Assembly: GCA_022827625.1 (NCBI GenBank)
Contig: JAJEIE010000019.1
Span: 369,181 to 433,180, forward strand
Reading direction: 5' to 3'
DNA from: Candidatus Poribacteria bacterium
GTDB taxonomy: Bacteria; Poribacteria; WGA-4E; WGA-3G
DNA length: 64,000 nucleotides
Shown here: positions 26,442 through 34,516 of the stretch, one piece after another
Position numbering within the stretch: the first letter of the stretch is position 1
How the letters are laid out: the number at the start of each line of letters is the position of its first letter
Notes under the pieces: generated by a model
What the model was told of the DNA's origin: nothing
What the model saw: the letters and a program-made list of their open reading frames with translations, nothing else
Databases searched by the model: none
Position numbers and translations under genes: made by a program

Positions 26442-27892
26442 TTCTTCTCTTCTATCGCAATCAGTGTATTGCGGGTTACGATGTAAAGTACGCCATCTTT
26501 TGCCACAGGTGTCGTATAAACAGCACTGCCCAAGTTCGTTTCAAACAGCACCTGCTTCGTTTTACCTGTTTTTAGGATAACCACATCACCGTCTTCGTCA
26601 CCGAGATAAACTTTACCGTCTACAACATAAGGCGAACCCCAAATTGCGGCGAAGGTGTCATGTTTCCAATAAACGTCCCCGGTGTTCACATCCAGACAAT
26701 AGAGGTAGCCGCTCAAATCTGAGATATAGAGCAGTCCATCCGCAATAGCTACAGTGGACATCGTACGATTGAACTGTTCGTCACCGAAGTGCCAGACAGC
26801 AGCCGTTTCGGTAACATCGCCGGTTTGCGAGGCATCAATACACCAGAGATGCCCGACACCTTCACCGTGTTCTGGGTCTTGTCCGACAGCAACAAATACT
26901 TTCCCGTCATAAATAACAGGTGTTGAGATAATATTGTTGCGCGTGCCACGTCCTCCGAGTTCCCAAACAGACTCTTTCGGGTTACAATCAAACTGCCAGA
27001 TGATAGCGCCGGTTTCCGGCGCGAAGGCATAGACCCAGCCATCACCCCCAGGAATGATAACCTGTGGGACACCGTTGATAACACCGTAAGCAGGATTTGA
27101 CCACTGCCCGTGCAGTATATTTTCACCCGGAGAGGCATCTTCCCAAACGAGTTCACCCGTGTTCTTGTTCAGAGCGATAAAAGATGGGGCATCGGGTGAA
27201 GGTATGTGGATATGCCCTTCATCGACACCGTTACTTGTCTCTAAAAAGAGGAGGTCACCGACAGCCAAAGGTGAACAGGTCGCGAGGTTATGTGGAAAGA
27301 CATCCAACTCGTCCATCATATCGTAACTCCAGATGATGTCAGCATCAATCTCGCTTGTTTCTGTTTCTTCGGTGAAAGGTCCGTCGTTTTCACCATCAAG
27401 GAAACCCTCGGTATCAATGCAGACGACTTCGCAACGGTTAGAGACGTAATAGAGCCGATCGCCTTCAATATACGGCGTGGAGCAGATGCCTTGTAGGGGC
27501 CAATCGTTAACCCTACCGGAGGTGAGTTTCGTGTGGGTGGCTTGCCAGAGGAATTCGCCATCGGATTCGCGAAACGCCATAAGATTCCCGCGGTCACCGG
27601 TAAGTTTGGGGTTGCGCAATGCTTTATTATTCGTACCGACAAAGACCTTGCCACCAATGATGAGGGGGCCCGCGTAACTTTGCGAACCGAGTTCTGCTGT
27701 CCATTTGATGTTTTCGCCGGTTTCCATATCCCAACTCGAGGGAACATTTTTTTCGTCAGAGACCATGTTACGGCTTAACGTACCACCCCACAATGCAATC
27801 TCTGTTTCAGCGGCGGCGGTGGATACCGTAAACACGAGCAGTACTGCAAGTTTTGTGATGTTGGTAAATCGTGATTTCCAAAGAGATTTCAA
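26438..27892 (-). CDS. secreted PQQ-type beta-propeller protein
   Basis: A 484-residue exported protein starting at a TTG (27892), chosen because AAGGAG lies 8 nt upstream. Residues 1-28 (basic, then LAVLLVFTVSTAAA) form a signal peptide. Blades such as GGKVFVGTNNKALRNP, GLLYISDLSGYLYCLDVNTGDVYWKH and GKVYLGDEDGDVVILKTG make a complete propeller with inserted loops. It is a relative of the 28970-30289 protein, sharing text such as the GDVTET stretch between Asp- and Trp-rich blades. A binding or oxidoreductase role is possible; quinoprotein active-site residues were not identified. The spacer upstream carries heptamers and a hairpin. Confidence 0.85.
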   Translation of the reverse strand: MKSLWKSRFTNITKLAVLLVFTVSTAAAETEIALWGGTLSRNMVSDEKNVPSSWDMETGENIKWTAELGSQSYAGPLIIGGKVFVGTNNKALRNPKLTGDRGNLMAFRESDGEFLWQATHTKLTSGRVNDWPLQGICSTPYIEGDRLYYVSNRCEVVCIDTEGFLDGENDGPFTEETETSEIDADIIWSYDMMDELDVFPHNLATCSPLAVGDLLFLETSNGVDEGHIHIPSPDAPSFIALNKNTGELVWEDASPGENILHGQWSNPAYGVINGVPQVIIPGGDGWVYAFAPETGAIIWQFDCNPKESVWELGGRGTRNNIISTPVIYDGKVFVAVGQDPEHGEGVGHLWCIDASQTGDVTETAAVWHFGDEQFNRTMSTVAIADGLLYISDLSGYLYCLDVNTGDVYWKHDTFAAIWGSPYVVDGKVYLGDEDGDVVILKTGKTKQVLFETNLGSAVYTTPVAKDGVLYIVTRNTLIAIEEKK

Positions 27893-27926
27893 TTGAAAGA
27901 CTCCTTTTGAGTGGTTATTAGCCAGT

Positions 27927-28036
27927 GGCTATCGGCTGTCGGTTTTCAGTAAAGAGGACTTGATTTTTGAAAACCCATCTTACTGACTGCCGAAAGCAAT
28001 CCGAAGGATTGCGCCCTGACTGCTGACAGCCAATTA
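27927..28036. repeat. heptanucleotide repeats around a 7-bp hairpin
   Basis: GGCTATC-GGCTGTC-GGTTTTC (27927-27947) precedes a perfect hairpin GCAATCC-GAA-GGATTGC (27996-28012) and then CTGACTG-CTGACAG-CCAATTA (28016-28036). This is the same arrangement as at 23004-23103: heptamers next to a perfect short hairpin in a gene gap. Confidence 0.65.
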
Positions 28037-28966
28037 CCATACTTTTAGATTATCGTAATGGATATCCGCTGGGGAGTAGCCATAGATACCTGGGCTTCCC
28101 TCGTGATTCGGTAATGGATCTTCGGCAGTGATTGTCCAGGCTTCCGGTTCAGGTTCGCCCCTGCGCCAGACCTTGCCACGGATGATCGCTTTAGCATCCG
28201 TAGTTTCTACCATCATCTTCATTGTATACCAGACATCCGTTTCCCACGTGAAGTCAATAGTCTTCGCCATACGGAGGTCTGATGCCCAGGAGCGAATTTG
28301 CAGGCGTTGGTGTCTACCCTGCATATCCAACGTGTAGCGGTTCGCAATGAGCCCCATGTCCGGCAGTCTGCGTTTGTTTCTTGTCCCCATCAGGTCGACT
28401 TGGATTTGATAATTCTTCATTGTTGAAGGACCGAGATAGACATTAGACCGGTCTAAACCGATTCTGGCGGGGGTTTTGACTAAGACCTTATTACCATCTT
28501 TCTCACGTACAAAGAATTTGCCGGTCGACCCGATCCAGTGAACCGGTGATTTTTCAAGTTCGATTGTCTCAAAATCTTCTGTCCACGGCAGCGATGGAAT
28601 AACCCGCACACGCGCAGTCGCCTTCATATCGCCTAATTTGACGGTAACCGTGCCTGCATGTGCGCCTGCACTTTTATCGGGTGTGAATCGTCCGTCTTGA
28701 AGTGTACCCATCAAACCCGCTGATGTCCATTCTATAGGTGCTGCGGCACCTGTCTGTTTTCCATCTACATCAAAACCAATTACACTGAATTCGACCGGTT
28801 CCCCGGCGGTGAGTTTCTCGGCAGGGGCAATCAGGAGCGAGACAGTTGGTGCCGTTGACATCTCCACGGGTTCTGGTGTTATCTCTTTACTACCACAACC
28901 GATCTGCGACAACCAACAACCAACAATCAACAACCAACAAGCGTAAACAGGTAGATATTTTCTCAT
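28034..28966 (-). CDS. lipoprotein with Ig-like and LamG-like domains
   Basis: A 310-residue lipoprotein. The signal peptide ends in SQIGC (Cys about residue 24). Residues 40-125 look like a bacterial Ig-like domain (SLLIAPAEKLTAGEPVEFSVIGFD). Residues 130-310 form a concanavalin-type fold (LPWTEDFETIELEK ... GSPGIYGYSPADIHYDNLKVW). It probably sits in the outer or inner membrane facing the periplasm and may bind sugars. Odd point: the codons for its signal peptide are made of 7-bp tandem repeats (28910-28944). It lies between two PQQ propellers, 3 bp from the upstream one, suggesting a shared complex or pathway. Confidence 0.78.
   Translation of the reverse strand: MRKYLPVYACWLLIVGCWLSQIGCGSKEITPEPVEMSTAPTVSLLIAPAEKLTAGEPVEFSVIGFDVDGKQTGAAAPIEWTSAGLMGTLQDGRFTPDKSAGAHAGTVTVKLGDMKATARVRVIPSLPWTEDFETIELEKSPVHWIGSTGKFFVREKDGNKVLVKTPARIGLDRSNVYLGPSTMKNYQIQVDLMGTRNKRRLPDMGLIANRYTLDMQGRHQRLQIRSWASDLRMAKTIDFTWETDVWYTMKMMVETTDAKAIIRGKVWRRGEPEPEAWTITAEDPLPNHEGSPGIYGYSPADIHYDNLKVW
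28910..28944. repeat. heptamer tandem repeat inside a signal-peptide coding region
   Basis: Five 7-mers in a row: CAACCAA, CAACCAA, CAATCAA, CAACCAA, CAAGCGT. Read on the minus strand they encode YACWLLIVGCWLS of the lipoprotein signal peptide. Confidence 0.8.
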
Positions 28967-28969
28967 GAG

Positions 28970-30289
28970 TTAGTTTTTCCTCCCGATACAGTAGAGGTGT
29001 TCTTCTGTAGTGAAATAGATACGTCCATCGGCAATAGCAGGTGAACCGTAAATTTCGACGTAATGTTCCTCGTCTACTCGGCTGATCTCTTGGCTGCTTA
29101 GCGTTTCACACGTTTCTTCACTCGGTTGAAGGATAGCAAAACCACCGTTGACTTCTGTGACGTAGAGTTTACCGTCTGCCCAGACAGGTGAACCTTTACC
29201 AACTTTGCCAATGTTATGCATCCAGAGCAATTCACCGGTATCCACATTAACAGCGTGAAGATTAGCAGAGTTATCCACGACATAGAGATGTCCGCCATGA
29301 ATTGTAGGCGAGGCGTATCCGACGTTAACTGCATCGTATCGCCAGATTTCATGCGTTTCGGTAACATCACCGGTACCGGTTGCGTCGATACATACAACTC
29401 GTCCCATCTCTGTGTTATCGATGTTTTCTTCACTATGTGAGGCGTAGACTTTCATGCCTGAGACGATGACGGACGTGTTAATGCCGCGCTGACTCAGTTT
29501 AAACCCCCAGACCATCTCCCCAGTGTTCTGCTTCATGGCATAGATACCGCCATCTGCATTGCCGCCGATAATAAGTTGCTGTCCGTTGATATTCGCAACA
29601 ACGGGAGTTGAGTAGGTTGTATCTAACGGTCTACCACCGGGTGTTGAGATCCAAATGAGTTCACTGGTATGTTTGTTGAAAGCGAAATAGCGATGACGCG
29701 TCATGGCTTGGTCACCCCAACCCGCATTGAGAAAACTAATCACGACGAGGTCGCCAGCAATGATCGGCGTATGAACGCGGCCGCCGTATCCCGATATCCG
29801 TCCGTATTCTTCTGTGAGCGAACGTGACCAAAGGATATTGCCATCTTTGTCGAAGCAGAAGAAAAGTCCTTGGACACCGTGGGCATAGATGTTTCCTGTT
29901 TCGGGGTCACCCGCAAGGCTCGTCCAACCGACTCGGTTGAAGGTGATTGTGGTATGGAAGACGTTGAATTGATAATTCCAGAGCAGCTCGCCGGTTTCTG
30001 CGTCGAAGCAGGCGATGCGTTCCTGTTCAGTGATGTCTTTGCCGACACGCCCGATGACGTAGACTCTGTCGTTGAGAATGATCGGTGTAGAGCGTCCTAT
30101 GAATTCCGTCTTCCAGAGAAGGTTTTCACCTTCAGCCGACCAAGTTGCGATTAATCCTGTTTCGGCAGAGGTGCCATCTTGATTCGGTCCCCGCCAGGTC
30201 GGCCAATCCCCAGCGAAGGCGGGCATAGATATGGCAACCAGAACAAGACAGATGAATAGCCGATAAAAAATCGGTTTTCGATAGTGCAA
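28970..30289 (-). CDS. secreted PQQ-type beta-propeller protein
   Basis: A 439-residue exported protein starting at TTG (30289), supported by AGGAGG about 9 nt upstream. The signal peptide is residues 1-26 (FYRLFICLVLVAISMPAFA). The mature protein begins DWPTWRGPNQDGTSAETGL, the usual start of outer-membrane-associated PQQ-like propellers, and continues with blades to the C-terminal GRIYFTTEEHLYCIGRKN. It heads a run that continues into the lipoprotein (3-bp gap) and the second propeller. It may form a periplasmic or surface assembly with them; no enzyme activity is evident. Confidence 0.87.
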   Translation of the reverse strand: MHYRKPIFYRLFICLVLVAISMPAFAGDWPTWRGPNQDGTSAETGLIATWSAEGENLLWKTEFIGRSTPIILNDRVYVIGRVGKDITEQERIACFDAETGELLWNYQFNVFHTTITFNRVGWTSLAGDPETGNIYAHGVQGLFFCFDKDGNILWSRSLTEEYGRISGYGGRVHTPIIAGDLVVISFLNAGWGDQAMTRHRYFAFNKHTSELIWISTPGGRPLDTTYSTPVVANINGQQLIIGGNADGGIYAMKQNTGEMVWGFKLSQRGINTSVIVSGMKVYASHSEENIDNTEMGRVVCIDATGTGDVTETHEIWRYDAVNVGYASPTIHGGHLYVVDNSANLHAVNVDTGELLWMHNIGKVGKGSPVWADGKLYVTEVNGGFAILQPSEETCETLSSQEISRVDEEHYVEIYGSPAIADGRIYFTTEEHLYCIGRKN

Positions 30290-30494
30290 ATTTCTGTTCC
30301 TCCTGATTTGCGTAGGTCCTGTATGTTATAAGTTTTGACGATAGACAATGTTTCAATGTTTAAATTCGGTATGTCTAACTGTGCCATTATTGAGATATTT
30401 TCAATTCACTCCACATGACAGCCAGGTTTCCAGCTGCTTTAACGTCCGTAAAAAGTATTATTGCACCATTAGGGCATTAAGTCAACCCTTTCTT

Positions 30495-31280
30495 TCAATG
30501 TGCTTCTAAATCATTAAGAATCCGGTCCACCACCCGTTTGCGTTGTCCCTGAACCGCGGGCTGTTCCAATTCGTAGACTTCATCCGGAATCAGATGCTTG
30601 TGGCTCTCAATAGGCAGGGATTTGTGCGATCCGTTATCGATATAGCGGTTGAAGATGGTAAAACGTGGATACTCTTCTGTCCAGCGTCTTCCGCCGTGAT
30701 AGAGTGCTTCTGTGAAGATAACACAATCGCCTGCATCGACTGGGACGTTAATAACCGTAGGGGGTCCGTCGTAAATCGAGAGGTTATCGGGTGGTTCAAA
30801 GTTTCGTTTATGGCTCCCTGGAAGGCAGACGAACCCCGTTCCCGGTGGTACATCAACTAAGGAGATACCGGCATTAAGGAAACCTGCGCGCGGTCCCGAT
30901 GCTTCTACACTGTAATCTTGACCGGCGGCGTGGAAGTGGATGTCATCGGAGGTTTTGTAGTTCTTCGTCAAGGCACAATCGACGAGACAGGGTGCTCCTC
31001 GCGTCAGGGCGATAATCACCCGCATAATCTCTAAGTTAAGCACAAGCCGTTGGAATACAGGATCACCGTATTGGATATGATTAATCCAATGCGCAATCGT
31101 CGATGCGTGTGAACCGGTACGGGAAGTAGAGGTTAGCGGTGGCGGCAGTTCATCCAAAGGCGTGTCGTGCCATCGGTTACCGAGTTCAATCATGCGCTTG
31201 ATGTCTTCAGGTGGGACAACTTTGCGGAGGATGATGAATCCGTGGTGATCAAAGAACCATTGTTCGTCGGGTGTTAGCAT
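30495..31280 (-). CDS. phytanoyl-CoA dioxygenase (PhyH) family protein 1
   Basis: A 261-residue Fe(II)/2-oxoglutarate oxygenase of the PhyH family. The fold landmarks are FFDHHGFIILRKVVPPEDI (about 9-27), GTGFVCLPGSHKRNF (about 150-164) and the distal iron ligand in EALYHGGRRW (about 197-206), with RFTIFNRY supplying the 2-oxoglutarate Arg. The usual HxD motif is not clean here; the corresponding stretch reads IHFHAAGQDY, so iron binding may use a shifted residue. The substrate is unknown. AAGGAA precedes the ATG. It is 17 bp downstream of the LamG gene on the same strand. Two further PhyH genes lie in the window. Confidence 0.82.
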   Translation of the reverse strand: MLTPDEQWFFDHHGFIILRKVVPPEDIKRMIELGNRWHDTPLDELPPPLTSTSRTGSHASTIAHWINHIQYGDPVFQRLVLNLEIMRVIIALTRGAPCLVDCALTKNYKTSDDIHFHAAGQDYSVEASGPRAGFLNAGISLVDVPPGTGFVCLPGSHKRNFEPPDNLSIYDGPPTVINVPVDAGDCVIFTEALYHGGRRWTEEYPRFTIFNRYIDNGSHKSLPIESHKHLIPDEVYELEQPAVQGQRKRVVDRILNDLEAH

Positions 31281-31297
31281 GTAAATTCCTTAGGATG

Positions 31298-32140
31298 TTA
31301 TCGGACTGTCTTGAGAGCACCCCACACGATGGGTAGTTTCTCGGCTGCATCAACGGACAGACCTATTTTCGATTCAAAATTCCGGGTCACTTCGGCTTCG
31401 GTAAGCGGCCGATCGTAAATGCGAACTTCGTCAATGATACCGGGGAAGAAACGTTCGACGTTCCCACGATTGTTTGCTGCGCCGATATAGACCGGTTCCA
31501 CGAACGGAATAAAGGTATCAAGTTTTTTAGCATCACCCACAATAACCTCTTGTGGTTCTCCATCCATATAGATGCTAACCTCAGATTCGCCTGCGTCTAC
31601 AATTGCGAAAACGATGTGGTGCCACTTGCCATCTGATAGAGGGAACTCAATCTCAACGGCGATGGCGTTGCACCCTGCCGCCGATTTTTGGCGGACGTAG
31701 TAGTGAACGATGTCCTCAGCGAACGGGAATCCGGCTTTCGCGCTACGGTTGACATCGATTGCCCATGCCATATTACAGCCCTGATCGAGGACTTTGAAAA
31801 GCGTCGTCCAATCTTTCTTGAAACTCGTTTTGACCCACGCTTCAAAGGTAGATGTAGCGACCTGTTCGCCAAAGTCGCCGAGATTTGTGAGATTGACGTA
31901 ATCGTCACTCCCGTCAAACTCCAGCGCTTCTCCAACGTGTCCACCGACAATTTTCGGGGCACCTACTATCTTTCCGTCATTTTCACCCCAGACATCTTTG
32001 ACTGTTCCACCGGCGATGTCTTTCTGGTCAAACGTCCAATAGCTCACGAGGCCATCTGTGACGACTGGTTCCGTGTGTCCGTTGGGTGAAGGTATTGCAA
32101 GCGTGAGGATGAGAGTGAAGAGATAGCGTAGCCTTTTCAT
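31298..32140 (-). CDS. secreted LamG-domain protein with WGALK tail
   Basis: A 280-residue exported protein. The start at 32140 is chosen because AAGGAGG lies 7 nt upstream; the longer in-frame start at 32179 adds 13 residues. A signal peptide (residues 1-24) is followed by DGLVSYWTFDQKDIAGGTVKD and a single LamG/concanavalin jelly roll (about 30-250), ending IDEVRIYDRPLTEAEV. The last residues, KLPIVWGALKTVR, match the tail of the truncated protein at 1-276 and the LamG protein at 47079-47852. LamG domains bind glycans or surface proteins. It is followed closely by PhyH 1. Confidence 0.85.
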   Translation of the reverse strand: MKRLRYLFTLILTLAIPSPNGHTEPVVTDGLVSYWTFDQKDIAGGTVKDVWGENDGKIVGAPKIVGGHVGEALEFDGSDDYVNLTNLGDFGEQVATSTFEAWVKTSFKKDWTTLFKVLDQGCNMAWAIDVNRSAKAGFPFAEDIVHYYVRQKSAAGCNAIAVEIEFPLSDGKWHHIVFAIVDAGESEVSIYMDGEPQEVIVGDAKKLDTFIPFVEPVYIGAANNRGNVERFFPGIIDEVRIYDRPLTEAEVTRNFESKIGLSVDAAEKLPIVWGALKTVR

Positions 32141-32328
32141 AGGACTTTCCTCCTTGCGGAAGGCGGTATATTTCCGCATCTATGGAAAATTTCTGATATG
32201 ATCTTGAGGCTTTTGGGATCGGTGGAGCAATTATAGCACGTTTAGCGGTTTCTTGTTAAATTTATTTTCCCTGAAGTTGATACTTGCAAGTTATGCTGAA
32301 AGACGCTAAAATGGATTTGTACCGATTC

Positions 32329-32356
32329 GCTATCTGCTAATTGCTAACGGCTATAA
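32329..32356. repeat. degenerate heptamer repeat upstream of the TPP-enzyme gene
   Basis: Four consecutive 7-mers: GCTATCT, GCTAATT, GCTAACG, GCTATAA. They end just before the ribosome-binding site (AGAGGAG) of the next gene. Confidence 0.55.
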
Positions 32357-32372
32357 AAGAGGAGAAAGAATT

Positions 32373-34046
32373 ATGCCGAAAATGACAGGTGCTAAGTTTA
32401 TTGCTGAGACCGTCCATGGATATGGGATTACGCATGTTTTTTTCATGCCTTATATCGGACCACGGACTTTAATGGAGATGGAAAGTCTGGGAATCAAACG
32501 CGTTCAGACGCACGGTGAGAAAGCGGCGGCGTATATGGCGGATGCCTATGCCCGCGTAAAACGGGCTCCCAGTCTCTGTATGGCACAGTCGGTTGGAGCC
32601 GTCAACCTCGCCGCAGGGTTACAAGATGCCTATCTCGCCTGCTCACCCGTAATTGCGATTACTGGCAAGGAAAACCAGATCAATCAACAACGACATGCCT
32701 ATCAAGAGGTAGACCACGTTAACCCGTTTTCTGCGGTTACCAAATACAGCGCGTATGTCGCGACCCCCGAGCAGTTGCCCTTCTATCTACGACAAGCCTT
32801 CCGTGCTGCGACAACAGGGACACCGGGACCCGCGCATCTGGATTTTGAAGGCATCGCAGGCTCTTCAGTTATTGATCGGGACGGTGAACTTGAGGTTATT
32901 ATTGAAGAGACGTTTACCGAATTACCACCGTTTCGACCAGAGGCAGAAGCAGAAAAGGTCACAGAAGCCATCAGGCTGCTGACTGAAGCGGAACGCCCTA
33001 TCATTGTGGCAGGTGGCGGTGTAACGGCATCGGATGCACGCGCGGAGCTGATCGGGTTAGCAGAAAAGCTTTCAATTCCGGTGGCGACCTCCTTGAATGC
33101 GAAGGCAATGTTCCCCAGTGATCATCCATTGGCAGTCGGAACCCCCGGTTCATACTCACGGGCGTGTGCAAACCAAGCCGTGTGTGAAGCAGATCTTGTC
33201 TTTTTTATTGGAAGTCACACCGGTGGACAGGTGACCAACGGATATAAGATTCCGCCACAAGGCACACCAATTGTCCAACTCGATATTAATCCCGATGAAC
33301 TGGGACGCAATTATCCCATCCAGTTAGGAATGCAGGGAGACGTACGGAACACGCTCCGTCGGATGCTTGAAGCCTCGGAAGCCGCCGCGCCCCGTACTGA
33401 ATGGGTGGGTCGTGTGCAAACGTTAGTGAAGAGATGGAAAGCGGATGTTAGCGAGAAAGTGAACTCAGAACGGTTGCCGATGCTTCCAGAACGCCTCTGC
33501 CGTGAACTGACCGACTACCTACCGTCAGATGCGATTCTCGTCTCCGATACAGGGCATTCGGGCATCTGGACCGGCACAATGATTGATTTTAAACACCCCG
33601 ATCAGTCTTTCATACGGTGTTCGGGTTCATTGGGGTGGGGAGTCCCCGCAGCGATGGGTGCAAAGTGTGCGCAACCCGATAGACCGGTGCTCTGCTTCAC
33701 AGGCGATGGCGGTATCTGGTATCACATGACGGAACTGGATACGGCGATGAAATCTGGGATTAACGCTGTTATTGTGGTAAATAACAACCATTCACTAAAC
33801 CAAGAACAGGGTGGCGTTGAGTCGGTCTACGGCGGTCGGACCCCGGGATCTGATGAGCTCTGGTTGTTCCCGGATGCGGATTTCGCGAAGATGGCAGAAT
33901 CGATGGGTTGTCTCGGAATTACGGTCAACAAACCGAGTGAACTCGCGAGCGCGCTGGATCAAGCGTTTGATTCAGGGAGACCAGCGGTTGTGGATGTGAA
34001 AACGCACGTTGAAGGGATCGCGCCACGGACGTGGATGCCTTCCTAA
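32373..34046 (+). CDS. acetolactate-synthase-like thiamine-diphosphate enzyme
   Basis: A 557-residue ThDP-dependent enzyme of the acetolactate synthase/oxalyl-CoA decarboxylase superfamily. The three domains are the PYR domain with the conserved Glu in THGEKAAAYMADAY (about residues 47-60), a central domain (about 185-320), and the PP domain with the ThDP motif GDGGIWYHMTELDTAMKSG ending in VVNNN (about 445-475). Acetolactate synthase, glyoxylate carboligase, sulfoacetaldehyde acetyltransferase and benzoylformate decarboxylase share this design, and the exact reaction cannot be read off. GGAG is 9 nt before the ATG. It stands alone on the plus strand with a heptamer repeat in front and a hairpin after it. 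Confidence 0.85.
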   Translation: MPKMTGAKFIAETVHGYGITHVFFMPYIGPRTLMEMESLGIKRVQTHGEKAAAYMADAYARVKRAPSLCMAQSVGAVNLAAGLQDAYLACSPVIAITGKENQINQQRHAYQEVDHVNPFSAVTKYSAYVATPEQLPFYLRQAFRAATTGTPGPAHLDFEGIAGSSVIDRDGELEVIIEETFTELPPFRPEAEAEKVTEAIRLLTEAERPIIVAGGGVTASDARAELIGLAEKLSIPVATSLNAKAMFPSDHPLAVGTPGSYSRACANQAVCEADLVFFIGSHTGGQVTNGYKIPPQGTPIVQLDINPDELGRNYPIQLGMQGDVRNTLRRMLEASEAAAPRTEWVGRVQTLVKRWKADVSEKVNSERLPMLPERLCRELTDYLPSDAILVSDTGHSGIWTGTMIDFKHPDQSFIRCSGSLGWGVPAAMGAKCAQPDRPVLCFTGDGGIWYHMTELDTAMKSGINAVIVVNNNHSLNQEQGGVESVYGGRTPGSDELWLFPDADFAKMAESMGCLGITVNKPSELASALDQAFDSGRPAVVDVKTHVEGIAPRTWMPS

Positions 34047-34060
34047 AAACAGATGGCACG

Positions 34061-34090
34061 GTTGTGCGGGGTCTCTGTGCTTCGCACAAC
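34061..34090. terminator. hairpin between convergent genes
   Basis: GTTGTGCG (34061-34068) pairs with CGCACAAC (34083-34090) over 8 bp, followed by TCCATTTT. It lies 15 bp past the stop of the TPP-enzyme gene and just before the stop of the convergent PIN gene, a suitable place for 3'-end formation, though the U-tract is weak. Confidence 0.45.
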
Positions 34091-34096
34091 TCCATT

Positions 34097-34513
34097 TTAG
34101 GGGCAGGTGTCTTTAGTGAGCAGATGTTTATGCTGTTTTGTTTTATACACTTTTCCTTGAACTACATGCTCCTTAAAATCTTGGATTAATTTATTGTCGT
34201 TAGAAACTAATACTTTTACTCCGGCTACCAGAGCCAACGCAATGATATGTTCATCGTCTGACTTTAATTTTCCTTTTAGTTCGTTTTCTTTTTCTTGGAC
34301 CCCTTGAGATATTGATTGAAATTGATCGGCTCGTCGCCTCTGAATTATCCACTCGTCCATTTTTGCTTTTTTCCATTCCTCTTTAAATCTTTTTGTAGTG
34401 GAATAAACGATTTTGCCATTTCTGTTATTTAACCATGTCAAGATTGGTTTTATATCTGCACTTTCCCCTTTCTTGAATGTACTAAAAACATTTGCATCCA
34501 AAATAATACACAT
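34097..34513 (-). CDS. PIN-domain nuclease-like protein paired with AAA ATPase
   Basis: A 138-residue PIN-fold protein, presumably a metal-dependent ribonuclease. Acidic positions fit the fold: ILDANVFSTF (D6), KSDDEHIIALALVAGVKVLVSND (the DDE and SND acids, about residues 85-110). It starts at ATG 34513, or at GTG 34516 directly after the TAG of the ATPase gene. The zero-gap junction argues for one transcript and function with the ATPase. A toxin or defence effector role is inferred from the pairing; no known system name can be assigned with confidence. Base composition here is more AT-rich than that of neighbouring genes. Confidence 0.7.
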   Translation of the reverse strand: MCIILDANVFSTFKKGESADIKPILTWLNNRNGKIVYSTTKRFKEEWKKAKMDEWIIQRRRADQFQSISQGVQEKENELKGKLKSDDEHIIALALVAGVKVLVSNDNKLIQDFKEHVVQGKVYKTKQHKHLLTKDTCP

Positions 34514-34516
34514 CAC

